A stretch of DNA of 36,477 bases, from positions 1-36,477 of IMG/VR virus record IMGVR_UViG_3300005264_000021, one strand, 5' to 3'. The stretch is from a virus. A program made the position numbers and the translations under genes. Below, piece by piece: positions 31,995-36,477 of this stretch; position 1 is the stretch's first letter; every line of letters begins with the position of its first letter. The notes below the pieces were generated by a model. It had not been told where the DNA came from, did not search any database, and saw nothing but the letters and a program-made list of their open reading frames with translations.

Positions 31995-33254
31995 TTACCA
32001 TCCCCACTTTGTAGTTTTCATATCGTTTTCAAAACAATATCTAGTTGCATCTATAGTGTGATTATCTTTATCTTCTAATTTTGATTTTATATTTCCATCT
32101 TTATCAACCATGTAATCTATTGATTCAAATTCTCTAGCTATGTTAGGAGTTCTTTGTGGATCAATAATTATTTCTTCTAAATCATCAAGCCATTTTTCAC
32201 CAAACTCTACTGAACCTTGTCCTTTTTTAGCTCCTATAAATCTACTACCATAACTATTCATTTCTGAAATACTTTTAGGTTCAGCACTATCAGCTACTGT
32301 CATGGTATTATTATAACTGTTTAATTTTAATTTGTCATTAAATTCTCTATTTGATATTTTAATACCATATATCTCATTCATTCCATATATTATTCTCCTG
32401 GTTTTATCATAGTGCCATCTAACAAATGCTAATGGATCTACAGCATATCCCCAGTCACTCCCTTGTCGAATGTTATCAAAACTGTTAAATTCTGCATCCG
32501 TAATAGTTCTAAATGTTAAATTATCAAATGGAACCACGCCTGATCCTATCGGTTCTCCTAAATATTCCCAGTTATATCTTCTCTTATTTGATGATTTAAT
32601 ATGTTCAGCTTCATCAATCCATTGTTGTGGTAAAAAAGGATTATCAAGAAAGGTTGAGTGATGGATATAAGTATTAGGTGGAATAATTACTGATTCACAC
32701 GTTTTATTTATCCAGTTATGTTTTCTTTTAGGAGGATTATAACTATGAAAAAAAGTATATTTATATCCATCACTTAAAATTTCTCTCATTATAGATAATT
32801 TAATACTGCTAAGTTCTTCTTCTGTTTTAAATTCAGTGATCTCTTCAAACCATATATCAACAGTTGGCATCTTTGGAGTTTTCCATCCTTTGATTTTTTC
32901 CCCATCAGCTCCTTCAAAAAATATTTTAGTACCTGTTGGTTTATATGTGATCGTCATATCACCTGATTCAGTATCGGACCAATACCATGATGATTGAACC
33001 TCTAAATGATATATAGACCATATTATTTGATTCCTTACACTTTTACGTAATGTGTTTTTAAACTTCCTACAACATAACCCATGAGTTAAGGTGGTCATTC
33101 TATTCATAACCATCTTACATGAAATAGTTGTGGACTTGGAAGATCCTCTGCCACCTTTTTCAAACACATTAGTAATTTTTAAATCATCGTATATTCTCCA
33201 GGCATCATAAAAGCTTGGTACAATTTTTTTACTTATTCTAACTTCTTTTTGCAT
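31995..33254 (-). CDS. terL: Terminase large subunit (Terminase_3 type)
   Basis: This 419-residue packaging motor ATPase and nuclease has Walker A GGRGSSKS (34-41), Walker B TVDIWFEE (D133-E138), and a C-terminal RNase H-like nuclease with acidic residues D267 (GSDWGY), D322 (VADSAEP) and D402 (HTIDATRY). The sequence resembles the PBSX/SPP1-like Terminase_3 group, which is associated with headful packaging. That agrees with the circularly permuted assembly. It overlaps the small subunit gene by 17 bases. Confidence 0.93.
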   Translation of the reverse strand: MQKEVRISKKIVPSFYDAWRIYDDLKITNVFEKGGRGSSKSTTISCKMVMNRMTTLTHGLCCRKFKNTLRKSVRNQIIWSIYHLEVQSSWYWSDTESGDMTITYKPTGTKIFFEGADGEKIKGWKTPKMPTVDIWFEEITEFKTEEELSSIKLSIMREILSDGYKYTFFHSYNPPKRKHNWINKTCESVIIPPNTYIHHSTFLDNPFLPQQWIDEAEHIKSSNKRRYNWEYLGEPIGSGVVPFDNLTFRTITDAEFNSFDNIRQGSDWGYAVDPLAFVRWHYDKTRRIIYGMNEIYGIKISNREFNDKLKLNSYNNTMTVADSAEPKSISEMNSYGSRFIGAKKGQGSVEFGEKWLDDLEEIIIDPQRTPNIAREFESIDYMVDKDGNIKSKLEDKDNHTIDATRYCFENDMKTTKWGW

Positions 33255-33750
33255 TTTTCAAATCATCCACTATTATTACAGTAGTCACATTATTATCACC
33301 TTGATAAATATTTTGATGTTTACCAATTGCTTCTGAAGCTTTTAATCTATCTCTAGGTGAAATTTGTTTTTTATGAGAAAAACCTAAACCATCAATTGTT
33401 TCTTCTTTAATTTCTCCTCTTAAACATTTAGTCCAAAATTCAAGAACTTCTTGAGCATCAGCAATTCTTTCAGATTGTAAAATATTAATGTAAATTTCAA
33501 TATATCTTTTAATATTTGGTTTACATAGGTTTTCTGAAGCAATACCTGCTGGACTTTTAGATTTATAACCTGCACGTTTTACAGCTTCAGTTCCATTATT
33601 CAAAATAATATAAAATTGACAAAATAAAACCATCCTCCTGGTCATGCTCTTTTCAAGTTCTTTTAATTCTTTAATAAACTCCAGAGGTTTATCAGATTCT
33701 TTTTTAAAAAATTTATTCTGTATTTCTTGTTCATATTTATTAAATTTCAT
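33238..33750 (-). CDS. terS: Terminase small subunit (Terminase_2 type)
   Basis: This 170-residue protein has a helix-turn-helix region (about 36-80, FCQFYIILNNGTEAVKRAGY... GIASENLCKPNIKRYI), the DNA-recognition part of Terminase_2 proteins, then an oligomerising helix and a C-terminal segment ending in a basic tail. It binds the packaging start site and hands the DNA to the large subunit. It is the first late gene, with AGGAGG 6 bases before the ATG. Confidence 0.9.
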   Translation of the reverse strand: MKFNKYEQEIQNKFFKKESDKPLEFIKELKELEKSMTRRMVLFCQFYIILNNGTEAVKRAGYKSKSPAGIASENLCKPNIKRYIEIYINILQSERIADAQEVLEFWTKCLRGEIKEETIDGLGFSHKKQISPRDRLKASEAIGKHQNIYQGDNNVTTVIIVDDLKNAKRS

Positions 33751-33768
33751 AACATTCCTCCTGGTTAA

Positions 33769-33774
33769 ATTATA
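33769..33774 (-). promoter_or_regulatory. Possible extended -10 for the late block
   Basis: TGCTATAAT on the minus strand ends 18 bases before the terS start codon. There is no good -35, and the start point would fall in the ribosome binding site, leaving a very short leader. It is the nearest promoter-like sequence to the late block, but may be fortuitous in such AT-rich DNA. Confidence 0.35.
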
Positions 33775-33903
33775 GCATTTTTTAAGAAATTTTAAAAATA
33801 ATTTTTCAAACTAACTAACTAACTAAGATTCCCATACTCCACACTATTACAGTATATACTATATTATAACTATATTTATTTATTACTAATTTAATAGATT
33901 ATT

Positions 33904-34108
33904 CATTAGTTTATTAGTTATTAAGTAAAATAACCCTATATAAAGGGCTAAACTCCAACTAATGAAAAACTAATGAACAACTAATAGAATTCTTTCGTTA
34001 GTTTTATTTACAGTTTTTGTAATAAATAAAAAATTAAGTTTTTACAATATATGGTAATAAAACTAATGAAGCGTTTTTCGTTAGTTTTCATTAGTTCTTT
34101 TATTAGTT
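33904..34108. repeat. Iteron array, consensus AACTAATGAA in both orientations
   Basis: Direct copies start at 33957, 33968 and 33979 (exactly 11 bases apart) and at 34061. Inverted copies (TTCATTAGTT form) end at 33911, 33919, 34003, 34086, 34096 and 34108. The inner part reads three direct plus one inverted, a 57-base AT-rich gap, then one direct plus three inverted, close to a large mirror arrangement. They are probable binding sites for an initiator or regulator. Confidence 0.75.
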
Positions 34109-34174
34109 ATATTTTGTTAATTTTTGTAAATAAAAATGACTATTAGACAATGTTAAAAAACATGTAAAATATAC

Positions 34175-34203
34175 TTGCATAATATAAAATCATAATATAT
34201 AAT
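34175..34203 (+). promoter_or_regulatory. Promoter of the early block
   Basis: TTGCAT (34175-34180), a 17-base spacer and a perfect TATAAT (34198-34203) predict a start near 34207-34211. It directly precedes the structured leader and the first early gene. Confidence 0.7.
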
Positions 34204-34206
34204 TGT

Positions 34207-34345
34207 ATCTGTTGAGAGGGTATCTCAATCGCCAACACTTCCTGATCAGTATTGACTTTTGTGACAGAAAAGAAGCAAGTGTATCGGCATTAAGTAATGT
34301 AGCATTATTCAGTTGTAAGCCTGATTGAGAAATACAGAACACTTA
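34207..34345 (+). ncRNA. Structured 5' leader RNA of the early block
   Basis: From the predicted start to the ribosome binding site lie ~150 untranslated bases with G+C clearly above the flanks (23/60 in 34201-34260 against 9/60 in 34141-34200). TCTCAATC (34223-34230) pairs perfectly with GATTGAGA (34323-34330), enclosing ACACTT/AAGTGT (34235-34240 with 34277-34282), CTTTT/AAAAG (34256-34260 with 34268-34272) and CATT/AATG (34288-34299). TTGAGA (34212-34217) can instead pair with TCTCAA (34223-34228), a competing fold. No U-run follows, so control would act on translation or RNA stability, or the RNA may act in trans. No known riboswitch class is recognised. Confidence 0.5.
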
Positions 34346-34368
34346 AATGAATTAAAAAGGAGAAGTAT

Positions 34369-34593
34369 ATGTTTAAAAATATAGCAGGTTATGAAATTAT
34401 AAATAATTATAAAAAAAATGAATTAAATGGTGGTACGTTTATTTTAACAGGTTGTAAATATAGTATATATGGTCCTAATAAATATGCCAATTGGGAATAC
34501 AGAGAAGATTTGAAGAGTGCATACTGGGGACATTATGGTTTTAGTACTTATACAGAATGTATAATTGATGCTGAGAAAAGGAGATATAAATGA
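34369..34593 (+). CDS. Small early protein, unknown function
   Basis: This 74-residue protein begins with IAGYEIINNY and has many aromatic residues (NWEYREDLKSAYWGHYGF). Its layout (I-x-GY-x-II near the start, a short beta hairpin, then WxxxDxLxxA) recurs in the 46-residue product of 34910-35050, so the two may be distant paralogues. It is the first gene after the RNA leader, with an AAAAAGGAGAAG site, so it is likely to be made earliest and could act on the host. No family is recognised. Confidence 0.6.
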   Translation: MFKNIAGYEIINNYKKNELNGGTFILTGCKYSIYGPNKYANWEYREDLKSAYWGHYGFSTYTECIIDAEKRRYK

Positions 34594-34913
34594 AAAAATT
34601 TATCAGTAAAAAATCAATAAAAGAATATAAAAAAATGGTTAGACATTTATCCAGGAACTCTAAAACAATAGATGAATTAAAAAACATCACAATGGGAGAT
34701 AGATATTGGTGTAATGATGAAAGTTTAAATATGTATAAAGATATTAAATTATATGTTAAAAGAAATATTAAAATAAGAAAACTAGATCAATCATTAGATA
34801 TAATTACTTTAATATATGTTACATATGGTAATAGAATTGATGAGTTAATTAATGAATATTGTATTAGAAGAATTAAAATATTAACTGATTATCATGGGAG
34901 GTTTAAGTTATGA
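34590..34913 (+). CDS. Early protein, unknown function
   Basis: This 107-residue basic helical protein starts within an ATGA overlap of the previous gene and ends in another ATGA overlap. It is rich in Lys, Arg and Ile, with ITMGDRYWCNDESL near residue 50. No domain is recognised. Confidence 0.6.
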   Translation: MKKFISKKSIKEYKKMVRHLSRNSKTIDELKNITMGDRYWCNDESLNMYKDIKLYVKRNIKIRKLDQSLDIITLIYVTYGNRIDELINEYCIRRIKILTDYHGRFKL

Positions 34914-35050
34914 AAAAAATAAAAGGTTATAATATTATTAAATTAAAAAATAATATAGATGGTTATAAATATTTAATAACAAATACTGATGGTGATGAAG
35001 AATGGTATACTGATAGTTTAGAAAAAGCTATTGAGTGGTGTAACTCATGA
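34910..35050 (+). CDS. Tiny early protein, unknown function
   Basis: This 46-residue protein has the pattern IKGYNIIKL...GYKYLITNTDGDEEWYTDSLEKA, like a mini-version of the 34369-34593 product. GGGAGG lies 10 bases upstream. It overlaps both neighbours by ATGA. Confidence 0.55.
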   Translation: MKKIKGYNIIKLKNNIDGYKYLITNTDGDEEWYTDSLEKAIEWCNS

Positions 35051-35151
35051 GTATTAATTTATTAAGAGCAGTATGGATAGTATTTATATGTTTATCAGTA
35101 TTAGTAATATTAAATGGTACTGATATTATTTTAAAGGAGGATGGTGAATAA
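35047..35151 (+). CDS. Tiny single-pass membrane protein
   Basis: This 34-residue protein has one hydrophobic segment (about 5-23, RAVWIVFICLSVLVIL). It has an ATGA overlap with the upstream gene and a TAATG overlap with the next. The ribosome site would lie in the upstream gene. The conserved spacing supports translation, although so short a product could be decay or a leader. Confidence 0.45.
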   Translation: MSINLLRAVWIVFICLSVLVILNGTDIILKEDGE

Positions 35152-35387
35152 TGAGACCTAAAAGACAAACCATAGTAGCTTGTGATATATGTGGTGCATT
35201 AATACAATCTGAAGAATATCTTAATAATTTTAATAGATGTAATAAATGTCTGGAAAAGCACATGGAAAAAAGATATAAAGTATATTTAATTGGAGAATTA
35301 TGTAAACCGATAGATTATCAAATACATCACGGTAGTTACACATATAAAGAATTTGTAAAAAAATATAAACAAGGAGAAATAAAATGA
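35151..35387 (+). CDS. Zinc-ribbon protein
   Basis: This 78-residue protein has an N-terminal zinc ribbon with C11-x2-C14 (CDICG) and C30-x2-C33 (CNKC), then a mixed domain with KRYKVYLIGELC. AAAGGAGG lies 9 bases upstream. The function is unknown. Confidence 0.65.
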   Translation: MRPKRQTIVACDICGALIQSEEYLNNFNRCNKCLEKHMEKRYKVYLIGELCKPIDYQIHHGSYTYKEFVKKYKQGEIK

Positions 35388-35521
35388 AAGTTAAATATTG
35401 TCCTTATTGTAAAGGAGAGTTAAAACGTTATGCTGTTGGTTTTACAGGAAATTATTACTCCTGTAAAAAGTGTCATAAATTATTAATTATAGGTGAAGTG
35501 GAAGAGGAGGATCAAGTATAA
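35384..35521 (+). CDS. Small zinc-ribbon protein
   Basis: This 45-residue protein has CPYC (C6, C9) and CKKC (C27, C30) around a beta hairpin, then an acidic tail (GEVEEEDQV). ATGA overlap upstream and TAATG overlap downstream show coupled translation. The function is unknown. Confidence 0.65.
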   Translation: MKVKYCPYCKGELKRYAVGFTGNYYSCKKCHKLLIIGEVEEEDQV

Positions 35522-36108
35522 TGAATAATAATTACTTATTAAATTTATTAGAACATAATGATTTAAATTTAATCAAACAGGAACTTTTAAAAGACATGAG
35601 AATTCAGGAACTTAAACGTGATGGAAAATATAACATTCACCAAAGTATTAAAAAATTCATTAAAACTGTTCCTGATGCATATGAAAATTTAAGAGGTATA
35701 TATTATAAAAATGATAAAACCTGCATGTGTAATGGTTTTATAGGTATAGTTTTAAATGATAAAATAGAACCATGTGATGATTATAAACTAATTGAAGGTT
35801 TTGATCTTACTAATATGATGATTAAAAATTTTACTTCTTATTCTACAATTAAAAGAATTGATGTGAGTATGAAACTTAAAGAAATTATGTCAGCTGTGAA
35901 AGTTAATAAAATTAAATATTATGCTCCAACTCCTGATGTAATTTTTCATTATGAAATTGAAGGTATTTTTGTAAATATTAAAAGTTTAAATCTTATAATG
36001 GAAATGTTGGGAGATTGTGAAATTGAATTTGATAAAGATAATCCTATATCTACTATTAAATTTAAAAGTGAAATCGGTAAAGCTATTTTATTACCGATTA
36101 GAAAGTGA
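35521..36108 (+). CDS. Early protein, possible clamp-like C-terminus
   Basis: This is a 195-residue protein, the largest of the first early genes. The N-terminal third is helical and charged. The C-terminal third (about 150-195) reads VNIKSLNLIMEMLGDCEIEF, then STIKFKSEIGKAILLPIRK, the same order as the end of DNA sliding clamps and related phage proteins (helix, strand, then xIKFxSxxGxAxLLPIR). A clamp or clamp-like fold is therefore possible, which would suit the family B polymerase, but the rest does not obviously match. GAGGAGG lies directly upstream. Confidence 0.55.
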   Translation: MNNNYLLNLLEHNDLNLIKQELLKDMRIQELKRDGKYNIHQSIKKFIKTVPDAYENLRGIYYKNDKTCMCNGFIGIVLNDKIEPCDDYKLIEGFDLTNMMIKNFTSYSTIKRIDVSMKLKEIMSAVKVNKIKYYAPTPDVIFHYEIEGIFVNIKSLNLIMEMLGDCEIEFDKDNPISTIKFKSEIGKAILLPIRK

Positions 36109-36117
36109 GACTAATAC

Positions 36118-36327
36118 ATGATTAGAACTATATTAGATAATGGTAAAGAAAGTGATCGTATAAATCAAATTAAAAAAAGTTATGCAAGACAAGTAGAAAT
36201 CGGTGGAGTTATGAAATGGTGTGTTTCAGATAATAAAACTTTAGAAACATCTAATCACATGAGTTTTCATGTAAATTTTGAAACAGCTGCAAAATTATAT
36301 CTTAAAAGTTGGGAGGAGGATGAATAA
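36118..36327 (+). CDS. Small early protein, unknown function
   Basis: This 69-residue protein of mixed charge contains GGVMKWCVSDNK and HVNFETAAKLYLKSW. It lies 9 bases after the previous stop with only weak ribosome-site signals, and is followed directly by the junction gene. No family is recognised. Confidence 0.5.
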   Translation: MIRTILDNGKESDRINQIKKSYARQVEIGGVMKWCVSDNKTLETSNHMSFHVNFETAAKLYLKSWEEDE

Positions 36328-36477
36328 ATGCCTGAAATGTTAAATAAATATAAATTAAAAAGAAAAAAAATTATTGATGATTTTGGTGAATTTCCTGAAA
36401 TAGCAAATATTACAAGATTTTCACCAAGTAGTGCATATCAATATTTAAATGGTAATAAGCAAAGTGAATTATTTTTA
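36328..36477 (+). CDS. Small HTH-like protein, N-terminal part (continues at 1)
   Basis: ATG 36328 follows GGGAGGAGGATG at 36311-36322. The 50 residues present here continue without a break into 105-173 once the 104-base overlap is merged, for 72 residues in all. The start is basic (NKYKLKRKKI), followed by the possible helix-turn-helix region. See the entry at 1-173. Confidence 0.6.
   Translation, partial: MPEMLNKYKLKRKKIIDDFGEFPEIANITRFSPSSAYQYLNGNKQSELFL
36374..36477. repeat. Right copy of the 104-base terminal direct repeat
   Basis: Identical to 1-104. See the left copy for the interpretation as a circular assembly. Confidence 0.9.

Larger units (their letters stand above)
33751..34368. 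other. Divergent intergenic control region, candidate replication origin
   Basis: This 618-base stretch has no credible gene. It separates the late and early blocks and holds a CTAA tandem repeat (33811-33826), a small hairpin (33931-33952), ten AACTAAT-type iterons (33904-34108), long AT-only runs, a sigma-A promoter (34175-34203) and a structured RNA leader (about 34207-34345). Iterons next to very AT-rich DNA and a divergent promoter are what a theta-type origin or a regulator-binding region looks like. Which of these it is cannot be decided by reading. Confidence 0.55.

Noticed and set aside
33811-33827. (CTAA)4 run as part of the iteron array
   Set aside because: It has 4-base periodicity and no full AACTAATGAA unit. 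It is treated as a separate simple repeat.
34305-34330. Similarity of CCTGATTGAG in the leader to phi29 packaging RNA
   Set aside because: It is only a 10-base match, without the surrounding pRNA structure. Packaging here uses an ordinary TerS/TerL pair.
1-36477. Recoded genome with TGA as tryptophan
   Set aside because: TGA ends several genes at positions that overlap the next start, long genes contain no internal TGA, and Trp is TGG throughout. Only one suspicious in-frame TGA exists (9694).
1-36477. CRISPR array or tRNA genes
   Set aside because: No regularly spaced identical repeats with unique spacers and no cloverleaf-like sequences were noticed. The only repeats are the iterons, the 18-bp tandem repeat and the protein repeats.

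Overview
The window is best read as one complete circular (or circularly permuted) tailed-phage genome. The first 104 bases (1-104) recur exactly as the last 104 (36374-36477), and the reading frame of a small gene starting at 36328 continues cleanly through position 1 to a stop at 171-173. The unique length is therefore about 36,373 bp. The DNA is very AT-rich, almost every gene has a GGAGG-type ribosome binding site, and the gene families are those of phages of low-GC Gram-positive bacteria (Bacillota and relatives). The standard code fits, since TGA ends several genes and Trp is TGG. The head genes (terminase, SPP1-gp6-like portal, gp7-like minor head protein, scaffold, P22-type coat, connectors) and the long-tail genes with a tape measure and gpG/GT frameshift point to a siphovirus. 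I see no integrase, excisionase or CI-type repressor, so a virulent lifestyle is likely.

There are two opposed transcription blocks. They diverge from a gene-free region at 33751-34368 and converge at 12106-12201, where a terminator for each strand lies back to back. The plus-strand (early) block runs from 34369 across the circle junction to 12105. It opens with eight small overlapping genes of mostly unknown function, then a replication and recombination set: SNF2 helicase, VRR-NUC nuclease, DUF1351 protein, a fused PD-(D/E)XK nuclease and RecA-like ATPase, a DUF669 SSB-like protein, family B DNA polymerase, and prim-pol/D5 helicase. It ends in a run of short genes rich in zinc-ribbon and single-membrane-segment proteins, plus an HNH endonuclease.

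The minus-strand (late) block runs from 33750 down to 12202. In transcription order it holds terminase small and large subunits, portal, a DUF6527 protein, minor head protein, scaffold, major capsid, a small zinc-finger protein, head-tail connectors, two tail-tube-like proteins, tail chaperones with a -1 frameshift, tape measure, hub, fibre proteins, a secreted transglutaminase-like protein, a membrane coiled-coil protein, virion adhesin-like proteins, holin, a repeat-rich appendage protein and an M15-type peptidase. The scaffold/capsid pair has its own near-consensus promoter, a 5' hairpin and a strong terminator.

The most interesting signals are these: the nuclease-ATPase fusion with a perfect internal start site; the inverted array of AACTAATGAA iterons next to a GC-raised, structured RNA leader at 34207-34345; an in-frame TGA that splits one small gene; tandem tail-tube paralogues; a secreted transglutaminase-fold gene in the tail block; and a sharp GC rise over the appendage/lysis end (about 12.2-15.3 kb) and over the middle of the main fibre gene.
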